From Shewanella subflava (lineage in GTDB: Bacteria > Pseudomonadota > Gammaproteobacteria > Enterobacterales > Shewanellaceae), in contig NZ_JAPDMX010000028.1 of assembly GCF_025971955.1 (NCBI RefSeq), forward strand, positions 186,001 to 250,000: DNA of 64,000 nt, in the 5' to 3' direction. Under the pieces are notes generated by a model, which was not told the DNA's origin, ran no database searches, and worked only from the letters and a program-made list of their open reading frames with translations. The translations under genes and the position numbers were made by a program. Numbering within the stretch: the stretch's first letter is position 1; each line of letters starts with the position of its first letter. Shown one piece after another: positions 38,306-48,179 of this stretch.

Positions 38306-38607
38306 ACGCCATCACCCCTTAGGTGTAGTTGAGTTGGTTATGTAAGTGTTTTAAGTTCGAAACTTAAACCCTTAAATAGCCAAAAGGCTAATTAAAATGG
38401 TGCGGAATTTTACACCGAGCAAAGGGTATTTGTAAACCCTTTGTTCAGATTGTCTGCTGAAGGCAAGTTAAAAAACAATAAATAGCTGTTTTAAAAGTGA
38501 TATAAGCGATCAAAAACGATCGCCTAGGTGGGGCTGTTGATTTTATCTGGAGAAAACTGACACCAAAGGCTAGAATTAGCCGCTTAATTTTACAGGAACA
38601 AGATATT
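38306..38607. other. Divergent rpsU/tsaD regulatory region
   Basis: This 302-nt region has no gene and carries promoters for both operons. Two stem-loops are visible: TTTAAGTT-CGA-AACTTAAA at 38350-38368, which would lie in the rpsU leader, and CAAAGGGT / ACCCTTTG at 38420-38443. A ribosomal-protein leader role for the first is possible but untested. No clear LexA box was recognised. Confidence 0.5.
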
Positions 38608-39621
38608 ATGCGCATTATTGGTATTGAAACATCATGTGATGAAACTGGCATTGCCGTTTATGATGATCAGCAAGGCCTGCTTTCACATGTATTATATAGC
38701 CAAGTAAAGCTGCACGCTGACTATGGTGGCGTTGTGCCTGAATTGGCTTCTCGTGATCATGTACGTAAAATTATTCCACTAATCAAACAAGCGCTGACTA
38801 AAGCGAATTCTACTATTGATGATATTGATGGTGTGGCATTTACAAAAGGACCTGGCTTAATTGGGGCGCTATTAGTGGGCGCCTGTGTTGGACGTTCATT
38901 AGCCTATGCTTGGGGGAAACCTGCGGTAGGTGTGCATCACATGGAAGGGCATTTATTAGCCCCGATGCTTGAAGATGATGCTCCTGAGTTTCCGTTTGTT
39001 GCCTTGTTAGTTTCAGGTGGACATTCAATGTTGGTGCAAGTGGACGGAATCGGTCAATATGTTGTATTGGGTGAGTCTGTTGACGATGCAGCAGGTGAGG
39101 CTTTTGATAAAACGGCTAAATTGATGGGATTAGAGTATCCGGGCGGTCCGCGTTTAGCAAAATTGGCAGCCCAAGGATTGGAGGTTGGATACAAATTCCC
39201 GCGTCCAATGACTGATAGACCAGGCCTAGATTTCAGCTTTTCAGGTTTAAAAACCTTTGCTGCTAATACTATTGCTTCAGAACCGGATGATCAGCAAACC
39301 CGTGCCAATATCGCTAGGGCATTTGAAGAGGCGGTAGTTGATACTCTTGCTATTAAATGTAAGCGTGCCCTCAAGCAAACTGGCTATAAGCGTTTAGTGA
39401 TTGCCGGCGGCGTGAGCGCCAATACGCGTTTGCGTGAATCTTTAGCTAAGATGATGCAAGACATGGGCGGAAAAGTGTATTATCCACGGGGTGAGTTTTG
39501 TACTGATAATGGCGCTATGATTGCTTATGCGGGTATGCAACGACTGAAAGCGGGACAAATAGAAGATTTAGCTGTGAAAGGTGTACCTCGTTGGCCTTTA
39601 GATTCATTACCTGCGGTTTAA
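38608..39621 (+). CDS. tsaD: tRNA N6-threonylcarbamoyladenosine transferase subunit
   Basis: TsaD transfers the threonylcarbamoyl group to A37 of ANN-decoding tRNAs, with TsaB and TsaE. The 337-aa ASKHA-fold protein has [15 protein letters not shown] at the start, the metal-binding HMEGHLLAP (HxxxH), [10 protein letters not shown] and the C-terminal [22 protein letters not shown] provides the ribosome site. It is adjacent to and divergent from rpsU, as in E. coli. Confidence 0.97.
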   Translation: MRIIGIETSCDETGIAVYDDQQGLLSHVLYSQVKLHADYGGVVPELASRDHVRKIIPLIKQALTKANSTIDDIDGVAFTKGPGLIGALLVGACVGRSLAYAWGKPAVGVHHMEGHLLAPMLEDDAPEFPFVALLVSGGHSMLVQVDGIGQYVVLGESVDDAAGEAFDKTAKLMGLEYPGGPRLAKLAAQGLEVGYKFPRPMTDRPGLDFSFSGLKTFAANTIASEPDDQQTRANIARAFEEAVVDTLAIKCKRALKQTGYKRLVIAGGVSANTRLRESLAKMMQDMGGKVYYPRGEFCTDNGAMIAYAGMQRLKAGQIEDLAVKGVPRWPLDSLPAV

Positions 39622-39646
39622 ATCGTTAGCGTCGGCTGTAAATTAT

Positions 39647-39682
39647 TAGGGCGTGTTTATCTTTGTTGATAAACACGCCCTA
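39647..39682. terminator. Bidirectional hairpin between tsaD and plsY
   Basis: A 15-bp perfect inverted repeat, TAGGGCGTGTTTATC / GATAAACACGCCCTA, with a 6-nt loop lies between convergent genes. It lacks a T tract on either side, so intrinsic termination may be incomplete. Confidence 0.65.
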
Positions 39683-39721
39683 GATAAGATCAAACATTAA
39701 AGCTTAACGTGTTTAATCGCG

Positions 39722-40351
39722 TTAAGTTTTTTTATTGCTTCTTTTTCGGGTCACTTTGGTTTCTTCGCCAATTCTTAACCTTTCAATATTATCTTTATGC
39801 CGAATTAAAATCAGCGTCGATAACATGGCTACTGGTAGCACAAAGCGCTCATCCAGCCACCATGTGTAGACAGGGGCAAGTACCGCAGTTGCCATGGCTG
39901 AAACGGAGGAGTAACGGGTAATAAAAACTAATATGACCCATGTGGCTACTAAGCAAAGTGCTAAATCATGTCCAATAGGGGCCATGGCGCCAAAAGCCGT
40001 TGCAACGCCTTTACCGCCTTTAAATTGAAAAAATATTGGGTAAATGTGGCCAAGGCAAGCGGCAACCGCAATAAATCCAAGGGATGGGGCATCTAAACCA
40101 AGTAAATAACTCAGGTAAGACGGAACAGCCCCTTTCAGCATGTCAAAAAACAACACCAGCAATGCAGAACTTGCACCGCCAATTCTTAATACATTTGTCG
40201 CGCCAGGGTTGCCTGAACCGTTTTCTCTAGGATCGGGCAAACCTCTCATTTTGCAAACTAATATCGCACTTGAGATCGAACCTGCCAAATATGCAACAAT
40301 TATCATCAAAACGGTTACGACTATGGTGTTCAAATTGGTTTCCTTACTCAT
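39722..40351 (-). CDS. plsY: Acyl-phosphate:glycerol-3-phosphate acyltransferase
   Basis: PlsY acylates glycerol-3-phosphate from acyl-phosphate in the inner membrane, making lysophosphatidic acid. The 209-aa protein has about five membrane segments and the three PlsY motifs: [14 protein letters not shown], the [14 protein letters not shown] loop and a C-terminal [18 protein letters not shown]. No good ribosome site precedes the ATG. It is divergent from folB, as in many gammaproteobacteria. Confidence 0.95.
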   Translation of the reverse strand: MSKETNLNTIVVTVLMIIVAYLAGSISSAILVCKMRGLPDPRENGSGNPGATNVLRIGGASSALLVLFFDMLKGAVPSYLSYLLGLDAPSLGFIAVAACLGHIYPIFFQFKGGKGVATAFGAMAPIGHDLALCLVATWVILVFITRYSSVSAMATAVLAPVYTWWLDERFVLPVAMLSTLILIRHKDNIERLRIGEETKVTRKRSNKKT

Positions 40352-40576
40352 CTTAGGGTATTATCGCGCATGTTTTTTTAATGCGCTGTTGCAAGTCATT
40401 CTGCAAGCATCAAAAGCAAGTTCCGTGGTATGAATTAAATTCGTTACCTTTGTTTTTGTATTGGCTTATCCTACTGCTTTACGCGTGCAGGCAAAAGGCC
40501 AGATGGTGAGAATATCACTGTTTATCTGCAATTAATTTTGAACAGTCTAACAATATGGGTTTTTCTGGAGGTTCAC

Positions 40577-40930
40577 ATGGATAAAGTGCTTATCAGGCAG
40601 TTGAAAATTGAAACTGTGATTGGAATTTATGAGTGGGAAAAGAAGATCCATCAAACCTTGCTGATTGATTTAGACATGGCTTGGGATAATCGATTAGCCG
40701 CTGCGGGTGATGATTATGCCCATGCGTTGTGTTACGAAACCGTCTCGAACCGTTTAACCGCTTTGATTACCGAAAAACCATTGGAATTGATTGAAACCGT
40801 TGCTGAAATGATTGCCCAGTGTTTGCAAAATGAATTCAATGTGCCATGGGTCAAGGTTGTTGTGATGAAACCCGGTGCCGTACCTCACGCCGCATCTGTA
40901 GGTGTTGAAATTGAACGAGGCATTGTTTAA
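40577..40930 (+). CDS. folB: Dihydroneopterin aldolase
   Basis: FolB cleaves dihydroneopterin to 6-hydroxymethyl-dihydropterin in folate synthesis. The start giving MDKVLIRQLKIETVIGIYEW is favoured by CTGGAG 6 nt upstream; the longer frame from 40538 adds residues not in the family. At 117 aa it has the usual length, with TVAEMIAQCLQNEF and VVVMKPGAVPHAASVGVEI. folK follows 48 nt downstream, so consecutive enzymes are co-encoded. Confidence 0.94.
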   Translation: MDKVLIRQLKIETVIGIYEWEKKIHQTLLIDLDMAWDNRLAAAGDDYAHALCYETVSNRLTALITEKPLELIETVAEMIAQCLQNEFNVPWVKVVVMKPGAVPHAASVGVEIERGIV

Positions 40931-40978
40931 ACGATTTTTGATGATCAATCTTCCCAATAACCCGGATTAACACATTTA

Positions 40979-41494
40979 ATGGCAAAAATTTATATCAGTT
41001 TAGGCACCAATATTGAACCTGAACGACACCTCCAGGCAGGATTGTTGGATTTGCAGCAACATTTTGGACGTTTGTCTTTATCGCGGGTGTTTGAAAGTGA
41101 ATCGGTTGGGTTTAAAGGCACTAACTTTTTAAATATGGTTGCGAGTGCTGATACCGATATGTCGATTGCTGAGGTTGTTGCCACGTTTAAGATGATTGAA
41201 CAAGCCAATGGCCGTATAAGAGGCGAGAAAAAATTTAGTCCTCGTAGTTTAGACATTGATTTATTGCTTTATAATGACGAAATAACCCGCCAGCCAGTTG
41301 AACTTCCTCGTGGTGAAATTCTATTTAATGCTTTTGTGCTGTGGCCATTGGCAGAGTTAGCCCCTGATGTATTGCACCCAATCGTTGGATTGTCATATCA
41401 AACATTGTGGCAGCAATACGATAAGCAACAGCAGCAAATATGGCCAATTCCTTTTACTTTTTCACCCCAGCTACATTGTACTAGTGCTTTATGA
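40979..41494 (+). CDS. folK: 2-amino-4-hydroxy-6-hydroxymethyldihydropteridine diphosphokinase
   Basis: HPPK pyrophosphorylates the FolB product. The 171-aa protein has ISLGTNIEPERHLQAGL, VFESESVGFKGTNFLNMV and the signature PRSLDIDLLLYND, whose aspartates bind magnesium. It is slightly longer than E. coli FolK because of a C-terminal tail. It is probably cotranscribed with folB. Confidence 0.95.
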   Translation: MAKIYISLGTNIEPERHLQAGLLDLQQHFGRLSLSRVFESESVGFKGTNFLNMVASADTDMSIAEVVATFKMIEQANGRIRGEKKFSPRSLDIDLLLYNDEITRQPVELPRGEILFNAFVLWPLAELAPDVLHPIVGLSYQTLWQQYDKQQQQIWPIPFTFSPQLHCTSAL

Positions 41495-41535
41495 TGAAAA
41501 CCTGCATGTATTACGTTATTTAAACAAGGACAAAT

Positions 41536-42336
41536 ATGGAATCGCTACAAGTTATATTTTTGGCACTTATTCAAGGTTTAACCGAGTTTTTACCTATTTC
41601 AAGTTCAGGGCATTTAATTTTACCTGCACAATTATTGGGCTGGGAAGACCAAGGATTATCATTTGATGTAGCGGTAAATACTGGGTCATTATTCGCGGTG
41701 ATTATTTATTTTCGTACAGAAATTGTGACCTTAACTCAGGCGTGGATTAAAAGTTTTGCTACCGGCACTCAAACCCAGGAAAGTAAATTGTCATGGTGGA
41801 TTTTGTTGGCCACCATTCCTGCGGTTATCGTCGGTTTTATGGCCAAAGATTTTATTGAAACCCATTTACGTAATACTTTAGTTATCGCAATCACAACCAT
41901 CTTTTTTGGTTTGTTGTTATGGGTTGCCGACCGAATGTCAAAAGCACAGCTTAATGAGTTTCAGATGGGTTGGAAAAAAGCCCTGTTAATTGGTGTTGCA
42001 CAAGCTATGGCATTAATTCCGGGGACTTCTCGCTCTGGTGCAACCATGACCGCAGCATTAATGTTGGGACTGACCCGTGAAGCCGCAGCGCGTTTTTCAT
42101 TTTTGATGTCTATTCCAGTCAGTTGCGGTGCCGCACTATTAGTCACTAAAGACTTAATTGAAAGCCCGTTACCGATTGACTATCAAGCATTAGGTTTGGG
42201 TTTGGTGGTATCGTTTGTGGCAGCTTATATCTGTATCCATTACTTCTTGAAGTTTATTAGTCAAATCGGCATGACCCCATTTGTGATTTACCGACTAATA
42301 TTAGGTAGCATTTTACTTGGTTTGTTATACCTATAA
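41536..42336 (+). CDS. uppP: Undecaprenyl-diphosphatase
   Basis: UppP (BacA) recycles undecaprenyl diphosphate to the monophosphate lipid carrier for peptidoglycan and other envelope polymers; overproduction gives bacitracin resistance. The 266-aa polytopic protein has both family motifs, [20 protein letters not shown] and [26 protein letters not shown] lies 7 nt before the ATG. It lies 41 nt after folK and is followed by a terminator. Confidence 0.96.
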   Translation: MESLQVIFLALIQGLTEFLPISSSGHLILPAQLLGWEDQGLSFDVAVNTGSLFAVIIYFRTEIVTLTQAWIKSFATGTQTQESKLSWWILLATIPAVIVGFMAKDFIETHLRNTLVIAITTIFFGLLLWVADRMSKAQLNEFQMGWKKALLIGVAQAMALIPGTSRSGATMTAALMLGLTREAAARFSFLMSIPVSCGAALLVTKDLIESPLPIDYQALGLGLVVSFVAAYICIHYFLKFISQIGMTPFVIYRLILGSILLGLLYL

Positions 42337-42362
42337 GGTTTTGAGTCAGTAACAAATGAATT

Positions 42363-42387
42363 AAACGGGTATTTTTACCCGTTTTTT
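42363..42387 (+). terminator. Terminator after uppP
   Basis: A 9-bp stem, AAACGGGTA / TACCCGTTT, with loop TTTT plus extra T lies 26 nt after uppP. Confidence 0.92.
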
Positions 42388-42418
42388 ATTTTTAGTTTTC
42401 CTTATTGAAAGTTTATTT

Positions 42419-43258
42419 ATGATGATTTCTCCATTAATTTGCCCGATCTGTGCTCAGCCATTGCATCAACATGATGCTTCAAAAGGTTTATATTGCGACG
42501 CAAAGCATCACTTTGATCGTTTAGTACAAGGCTATTACCCTTTGGTGAAGGTAAAAGCAAAAACACTGCAATCATCCGTTAGTCGACAACAAATGCGAGC
42601 AAGGCAGTTTTTACTCCAAAGTGGTGTTTTCCAACCGCTTGTCGATGTATTGCAACAATTAATGCTGTCGCTGACTAATGATAAACAAGCAGTTAATTGG
42701 TTAGATTATCAATGTGGTGATGGCTATTATTTAGCGCAAATTCATGCCTTTTTAGTTGCACAGCAACAAGCTGACAATTTGTCTGTTTGGGGGGTGTCTG
42801 ATGCTGAAAATGCCTTATTTGCCGCTTCAAAATTACAGTTGCCGGCCTGTTTGATTTTTAGTGCACTCAAAGCATTACCGTTTGCGGATAAAAGCATTGA
42901 TATTGTGACGATATTTGATGCGCCGATCAAAGGTCAAGAATGTATTCGGATATTAAAGGATGATGGCCGCATGATCCTAGTGCAGCCGAGTCACCAGCAT
43001 TTATGGCAAATTAAACAACAGGTTTACCCTGATTTGATGGAGAAACCATTTCAAATCAATATTCCTAAGCGCTTAAGCATTGAAACACACGAGTGCGTGT
43101 CATTTGACATTAATGTCAGTGGCGATCAGGCGCTAGGTTTATTAGACAGTTCTTTGTTTGCCTGGCGTGCTAATGATGAACTTAGACATCAAATTAAAGC
43201 TCGGCCCATTGAAGGATTGAAATGTGAGTTTGATGTATTGGTACTCAAGCAAGCATAG
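42419..43258 (+). CDS. rlmA: RlmA-like 23S rRNA (guanine-N1) methyltransferase
   Basis: RlmA methylates N1 of G745 in 23S rRNA. The 279-aa protein has an N-terminal zinc ribbon (CPIC at about 9-12, then a Cys and His in LYCDAKHHFD) followed by the RlmA-like GYYPLVKV segment. It has a SAM-dependent methyltransferase domain with LDYQCGDGYYLAQIHAF and LPFADKSIDIVTIFDAP. The sequence is noticeably diverged from E. coli RlmA, so a related RNA target cannot be excluded. The start may be this ATG or the next codon (42422). Confidence 0.8.
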   Translation: MMISPLICPICAQPLHQHDASKGLYCDAKHHFDRLVQGYYPLVKVKAKTLQSSVSRQQMRARQFLLQSGVFQPLVDVLQQLMLSLTNDKQAVNWLDYQCGDGYYLAQIHAFLVAQQQADNLSVWGVSDAENALFAASKLQLPACLIFSALKALPFADKSIDIVTIFDAPIKGQECIRILKDDGRMILVQPSHQHLWQIKQQVYPDLMEKPFQINIPKRLSIETHECVSFDINVSGDQALGLLDSSLFAWRANDELRHQIKARPIEGLKCEFDVLVLKQA

Positions 43259-43420
43259 GTGTTTTTAGGATGTGTAGCCAAGATGCGATGGTAGGCTACA
43301 AATATAGGATTTTACGCTGATATGTAGTTGTTTGTGGTAAATATTAACAAGCGTTGGTTAGCAAAACCGATAAAGTCTTTTTGACGTGTTAATCAATTAT
43401 TAAGTAAAACAAATAATTAA

Positions 43421-43468
43421 GGCTTGAAGTTGATTTAAACTGCATGGCAGTTAATCCACATTCAAGCC
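43421..43468 (-). terminator. Long hairpin terminator after lpp
   Basis: The arms GGCTTGAA and TTCAAGCC enclose a second stem, AACTGC / GCAGTT, forming an interrupted hairpin. On the minus strand it is followed by TTAATTATTTGTTTT. It lies 47 nt after the lpp stop. Confidence 0.75.
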
Positions 43469-43514
43469 CTAATAATCAACCTATGAAAATAAGCTAATTC
43501 TTTATAGCTATGTC

Positions 43515-43781
43515 TTACTTCTTGTAAGAAGAAGCCATGTTGTCTAAACGGTCGTTAGCACGTTTAGCTTCAGCTTGTGCGTCCATAGAAGCAGCTTTAG
43601 CGCCTTTAACATCAGCAGATAATTTGCTTTGCTCAGACTTTAAAGAACCAACTTCTGCAGATAGTTGATCAACTTTGTTACCTAAGTTAGCAACGCTTTC
43701 TTCTAGAGCAGTAGTGTTAGCACAGCCACCTAGTAAAGCAGTCATAGCAACACCAGCAATCATCAGTACTTTTTTGTTCAT
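43515..43781 (-). CDS. lpp: Major outer-membrane lipoprotein (alanine-zipper, Lpp/OprI type)
   Basis: This 88-aa lipoprotein has signal MNKKVLMIAGVAMTALLGGC, with the lipobox LGGC at residues 17-20. It has a heptad-repeated coiled-coil body rich in Ala, Ser, Lys and Asp and a C-terminal Lys pair, where Lpp is cross-linked to peptidoglycan. AAGGGAT lies upstream of the ATG. It would tether the outer membrane to the wall. It is longer than E. coli Lpp (78 aa) and monocistronic, with its own terminator. Confidence 0.9.
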   Translation of the reverse strand: MNKKVLMIAGVAMTALLGGCANTTALEESVANLGNKVDQLSAEVGSLKSEQSKLSADVKGAKAASMDAQAEAKRANDRLDNMASSYKK

Positions 43782-44042
43782 GGGTAAATCCCTTAAATAT
43801 AGGTTGTAGTTTTAGCGCAAAAGCCTATGCCTTTGCAGCGGCGTAATTATGTCACACATTCTATAATTTGCTATAGGCAAACAACAAAATGTTTACCTAA
43901 AGTAGTCAAATAAATGAAAAATGCAAGCGTTTTGGAGCTTATTGGGTTGATTCGTGTACTATTTGAAGGAAATTAGTGAATTATCCTACGAAAATCAATA
44001 AAAAAGCAGTTTTCTGCCCATAGCTATTTTTTGAGCTATAAG

Positions 44043-45275
44043 TCATATAGTTTGGCTTTGTTGCTTTAAAGCTTGCACGGCTTCAATTCTTTTTTGGTGC
44101 AATTGCTGTTTTATTTCCGCGCCTTGAAATCCACCTAATATAATTTGCTTAACATCAACGTTACTTGCTACTTCAAAGCAGGATTCAAGATACGCTTGTT
44201 GCGGATATTGCGCATTTTCAAACCCGAAGCGGCCCCGCATATCGGCATGACAACAGGTTAACATTTGCTTTAATCGCTGTGGTTTGCGCCAAAAATCAGC
44301 TTTGTCGAATATTTTGATAACGGTTTCTGCTTTTAGTTCAAACGCATTATGAATATTTTGGTGTTGGTCGCTGACTAAAATAGCTAAATCACGATATTCA
44401 TTTGGCACACGCAAACGTTGGCACAAGCGTTTTATAACACCGACACCTTTTTGACCGTGGCCGTGATGTTTAGGTAACGTTTCTTTGGGGCTAAGGGCTT
44501 TACCTAAATCATGGGTTAAACTGGCAAACCTGATGGCTTTATCTGTCGATAATATACTTGCTTCCGCCAGTACCAGTAAGGTGTGTACTCCTGTGTCTAT
44601 TTCAGGGTGCCATTTTTCAGGTTGCGGAATGCCAAATAGCACGTCAACTTCAGGAAATATCGCTTTTAAGGCGTTGCAGTTACGCAATACTTGAAAAAAC
44701 ACTTCAGGGTTATTGTTGCTTAATACTTTATCTAGCTCTTGCCATACACGTTCAGGGGTTAAATGCTCCAGTTCACCTGACTCTGCAATTTGTTGCATAA
44801 GTGCTTGAGTTTCTGGCGCAATGGTAAAGCCAAGATGATGGAATCGTGCTGCAAAGCGGGCGACGCGTAAGACCCTTAGTGGATCTTCAATAAATGCATC
44901 TGAAACATGTCTGAGAATTTTTTGTTCAATATCTTGCAGGCCCCCATAAGGGTCCACCAAGTTGCCTGATTCATCTTCAGCAATGGCATTAACGGTTAAG
45001 TCTCGGCGTAATAGGTCTTGCTCTAGGCTGACATCTTTGGCTGCATAGCATGCAAAACCTTGATATCCCATACCCGTTTTGCGCTCAGTTCTGGCAAGTG
45101 CATATTCTTGTTGCGTTTTAGGGTGCAAAAAAACCGGAAAATCTTTGCCTACCTGTTGATAGCCTTTTGCTAGCATTTCTTCAACACTACTGCCAACAAC
45201 AACAAAATCTTGGTCTTTAATTGCATGGCCAAGCAGCTTGTCTCGCACCGCACCACCGACTAAATAGATCTTCAT
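44043..45275 (-). CDS. cca: Multifunctional CCA-adding tRNA nucleotidyltransferase with HD domain
   Basis: Cca adds or repairs the 3' CCA of tRNAs. Length is about 410 aa, as in E. coli. The N-terminal class II nucleotidyltransferase has [13 protein letters not shown], the metal site DQDFVVVG and [13 protein letters not shown]. The C-terminal HD phosphohydrolase domain has [15 protein letters not shown] and HHGHGQKGV. The ATG giving MKIYLVGG is used; an upstream GTG at 45284 is in frame. It is divergent from the exeA-like gene. Confidence 0.95.
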   Translation of the reverse strand: MKIYLVGGAVRDKLLGHAIKDQDFVVVGSSVEEMLAKGYQQVGKDFPVFLHPKTQQEYALARTERKTGMGYQGFACYAAKDVSLEQDLLRRDLTVNAIAEDESGNLVDPYGGLQDIEQKILRHVSDAFIEDPLRVLRVARFAARFHHLGFTIAPETQALMQQIAESGELEHLTPERVWQELDKVLSNNNPEVFFQVLRNCNALKAIFPEVDVLFGIPQPEKWHPEIDTGVHTLLVLAEASILSTDKAIRFASLTHDLGKALSPKETLPKHHGHGQKGVGVIKRLCQRLRVPNEYRDLAILVSDQHQNIHNAFELKAETVIKIFDKADFWRKPQRLKQMLTCCHADMRGRFGFENAQYPQQAYLESCFEVASNVDVKQIILGGFQGAEIKQQLHQKRIEAVQALKQQSQTI

Positions 45276-45402
45276 TTGGGTCACTTTTGGTCAATATAGG
45301 AAATAAATCTTACCAGAGTTCGATTTTTGCGGCTAACTTTTGACAAGCAACCTCGCAGGGATTAACTTGAGCCGTCAGTTTTAGTTAAGGATGCTAAGTC
45401 GT

Positions 45403-47061
45403 ATGTATAAAGCTTTTTATGGGTTAAACGATAATCCATTTTCCATTGCTCCTAATCCGCATTATATGTTCTTAAGTGATCGTCACCGTGAAGCCCTCGT
45501 GCATTTGACCTACGGTTTGGGGGAAACCGGTGGCTTTGTGTTGCTTACTGGTGAGGTGGGAACGGGTAAAACAACTGTATCGCGTTGTTTATTGCAGCAG
45601 TTACCTGAAAATACTGATACTGCATTTATTCTTAATCCTTCACTCACTGAGCAAGAGTTATTGGCGACCCTGTGTGATGAGCTTGGCATTACCTATGGTG
45701 AAAATCCCAGTATTAAGCAACTTACCGATTTATTGAGCCAATATTTACTTAATAGCCATAAAAATGGGCGTAACACGGTACTAATCATTGATGAAGCGCA
45801 ACATTTACGCTCAGAGGTACTAGAGCAGTTAAGATTATTAACTAACCTTGAAACAGATACTAAAAAGCTATTACAGGTTATTTTAATTGGCCAGCCAGAA
45901 TTACAACAACTGCTAAAGCGCCAAGACTTACGTCAGCTTGCGCAGCGTATTACTGCGCGATATCACTTATTACCGCTCAATGCTGATGAATTAGCCTTGT
46001 ATGTGCAGCATCGTTTACAGGTTGCTGGCCGGCATGAGCCTTTATTTACCGCAAAATCGATCCGCAGGTTGCACCACTACAGTGGTGGCATACCTCGATT
46101 GACCAACCTTTTATGCGAAAGAGCATTAATGGCAGGATATGGTCAATCTAAGGTGCCGATAGATCATAAGATGATCGATCAGGCAGCGATGGAAGTGCTT
46201 GGAGAGTCATTGCCAAATAATGATAAACGTTGGTATGCTGCGATTGCTGTTGTGGCATTATTCACGTTTTCTGCGGCATTTTATCTTTTTTATCAAAGTG
46301 GTGAAACGACATCATCCGCTGCTGAAGTGCTCCATAATCAGCAAACAAATCAACCCATTCAAACGCTGCCTTCGGCATCACAAGCTGTATCACATTCACC
46401 ATCTGCTGATACTGCATTACAGGTTAATTCAAGTAAGATGAATGCCAATCAAAGGGTGATGCAAAATGCCATGGCACAAAGCCAAAATATTGATGTGGCT
46501 TTTGCTGCATTATTCGGTTTATGGCAATTACAGCCTATTAGCGAGTTAACCCCTTGTCAGGCTGCACAGCAACAAGGATTAACCTGTTACCAACAACAAG
46601 GTAATTGGAATAGCATCATGCGCCTCAACTATCCTGCCGTGGTGTATTTACAAGATGCAAAAATTAACCCGTTTTATGGGGTGATTGTAGAGCGTCAGTA
46701 TGAACAAATATTATTGCAATTAGGCGAGCAACAATTTTGGGTGGGTAAAGATTGGTTTGATCGCCATTTCAGTGGCACTTTTGAAATTTTATGGCAGTCA
46801 GAACAAGCTATGCCAAGAGAAATAGGCCAAAGTGCGCCTTTAGCGCAAGTGCAGTGGTTAGAAAATAGCCTCGCCATGATTGATCAACGTCCAGCCCGCT
46901 TAGTGAGCCAGTTTGATCGCCAATTAGAAGAGCATTTAATGTCGTTTCAGCGATTGCATGGATTAAAAGCAGATGGCATAGCAGGCAGTCAAACACTGGT
47001 GCAAATTAATTTATATCTAAGCCAAACCGGCCCAAGATTGAGTTCAGCGGGGCGTCAATAA
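45403..47061 (+). CDS. exeA: ExeA/GspA-type AAA ATPase with peptidoglycan-binding domain
   Basis: ExeA with ExeB/GspB remodels or binds peptidoglycan so that the type II secretion outer-membrane secretin can assemble. The about 552-aa protein has an AAA+ domain with Walker A GEVGTGKTT and Walker B VLIIDEAQHL, and one membrane segment near residues 275-295 (AAIAVVALFTFSAAFYLFY). A periplasmic part ends in a peptidoglycan-binding repeat, FQRLHGLKADGIAGSQTL. The ATG at 45403 (MYKAFYGL) has AAGGA upstream; another at 45391 is in frame. Its stop overlaps the gspB start. Confidence 0.9.
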   Translation: MYKAFYGLNDNPFSIAPNPHYMFLSDRHREALVHLTYGLGETGGFVLLTGEVGTGKTTVSRCLLQQLPENTDTAFILNPSLTEQELLATLCDELGITYGENPSIKQLTDLLSQYLLNSHKNGRNTVLIIDEAQHLRSEVLEQLRLLTNLETDTKKLLQVILIGQPELQQLLKRQDLRQLAQRITARYHLLPLNADELALYVQHRLQVAGRHEPLFTAKSIRRLHHYSGGIPRLTNLLCERALMAGYGQSKVPIDHKMIDQAAMEVLGESLPNNDKRWYAAIAVVALFTFSAAFYLFYQSGETTSSAAEVLHNQQTNQPIQTLPSASQAVSHSPSADTALQVNSSKMNANQRVMQNAMAQSQNIDVAFAALFGLWQLQPISELTPCQAAQQQGLTCYQQQGNWNSIMRLNYPAVVYLQDAKINPFYGVIVERQYEQILLQLGEQQFWVGKDWFDRHFSGTFEILWQSEQAMPREIGQSAPLAQVQWLENSLAMIDQRPARLVSQFDRQLEEHLMSFQRLHGLKADGIAGSQTLVQINLYLSQTGPRLSSAGRQ

Positions 47062-48107
47062 TGTCAATTTTATTGGATGCGGTCAGTAAACAGAAGCAAC
47101 AATCTGCGGGAGTATATGATCCGGTTTTGACACCACGCCCTGCGTCACCTTTGATCCGGCGTAAGCGCGGCTTGGCGACGAAAGTGACTATACTCGCCGT
47201 TGCTATGTCGTTTGCAATTTCCGGCGCATGGGGATTAAACACCTTATTGAGTCGTGGCCATCAAGACGCTGCAACCCGTAAAGTGACATCGGCTCCGTCG
47301 GTTTTACCTGTGGCGACTATTGTGCCTGAAGTGTCTAAATCGGATGTCGAATCTGAGACTTCAGCAATGGAAGATTTTAGTTTAGCAGGCAAAGTGGCAT
47401 TACCACGACCTAAACCACTGTCATCGTCCATGGTAATGACTGAGCCGCAGCTTCAGCAGCCACAGCCGATGAGCAACCAATACAGCCAACCTGATCCGGT
47501 ACAGCAACCCCATTTGACAACCGCGTCTTCATCTAATGCATTGACGATAGAGCAGTTGCAGCAATTGAGTCAGCAATACGATCAACAATTGCAAAATGCC
47601 TATCAACAATCAACTGATACGCAGGATGTTGAACCGATTATTTTAGGTGCAAATGCCAATCAGCGTGGCTTACAAGAGCTAGAAGCCTTAAAACTTCAAG
47701 TGAATATGGCAGCAAATGAAGTTGATTTTCAGTCGGTTAGACAGGAGCGAGTGAATCAGGATAACAATCTTGCTGATGCATTTGCTGCAGCTTTAAAAGA
47801 TGTTGAGTACGAGCAGTCTGCTAATCGTGATGTGACTGAGGCTAAATTGGATCCTATTCCTAAACCTAAGCCGCAGGGGATCCCCAAATACGGCGACTTA
47901 CCTGCAAGCATACAGTTACGTATTCCCGAGTTTAATATTGTTGCGCATGTGTATTCAACAGAACCCAGCAATCGCTGGTTAAATGTAGATGGTCAAGAGT
48001 TACAGCAGGGCGATATGATCCAAGGTAAATTAACCATTATTGAAATTCGCCCTCGAGACATTATTTTAGATATTGATGGTCAAGAGTTTAAAGTGCCTGC
48101 CATTTAA
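47061..48107 (+). CDS. gspB: GspB/ExeB-like general secretion protein
   Basis: This 348-aa protein has a short cytoplasmic head (MSILLDAVSKQKQQSAGVYD), one membrane helix (about 38-58) and a long Gln/Pro/Ser-rich periplasmic linker. Its C-terminal GspB domain has LPASIQLRIPEFNIVAHVYS, NVDGQELQQGD and a terminal DIDGQEFKVPAI. It partners the ExeA-type ATPase in placing the type II secretin. TAATG overlaps couple it to exeA. The other gsp genes are not in the window. Confidence 0.9.
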   Translation: MSILLDAVSKQKQQSAGVYDPVLTPRPASPLIRRKRGLATKVTILAVAMSFAISGAWGLNTLLSRGHQDAATRKVTSAPSVLPVATIVPEVSKSDVESETSAMEDFSLAGKVALPRPKPLSSSMVMTEPQLQQPQPMSNQYSQPDPVQQPHLTTASSSNALTIEQLQQLSQQYDQQLQNAYQQSTDTQDVEPIILGANANQRGLQELEALKLQVNMAANEVDFQSVRQERVNQDNNLADAFAAALKDVEYEQSANRDVTEAKLDPIPKPKPQGIPKYGDLPASIQLRIPEFNIVAHVYSTEPSNRWLNVDGQELQQGDMIQGKLTIIEIRPRDIILDIDGQEFKVPAI

Positions 48108-48139
48108 TCATCGACTTTTGTAGATGACAGACAAGCAAT

Positions 48140-48165
48140 AAAAAAGGCGCCTAGGCGCCTTTTTT
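48140..48165. terminator. Bidirectional terminator between gspB and nhaD
   Basis: AAAAAAGGCGCC-TA-GGCGCCTTTTTT is a perfect 12-bp inverted repeat with A/T tracts on both sides, between convergent genes. Confidence 0.95.
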
Positions 48166-48179
48166 ATGTCTGATAAAGA

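Noticed and set aside
41367..41666. 99-aa ORF spanning the folK end and uppP start
   Set aside because: It is in a different frame over two clear genes, so it is a shadow ORF.
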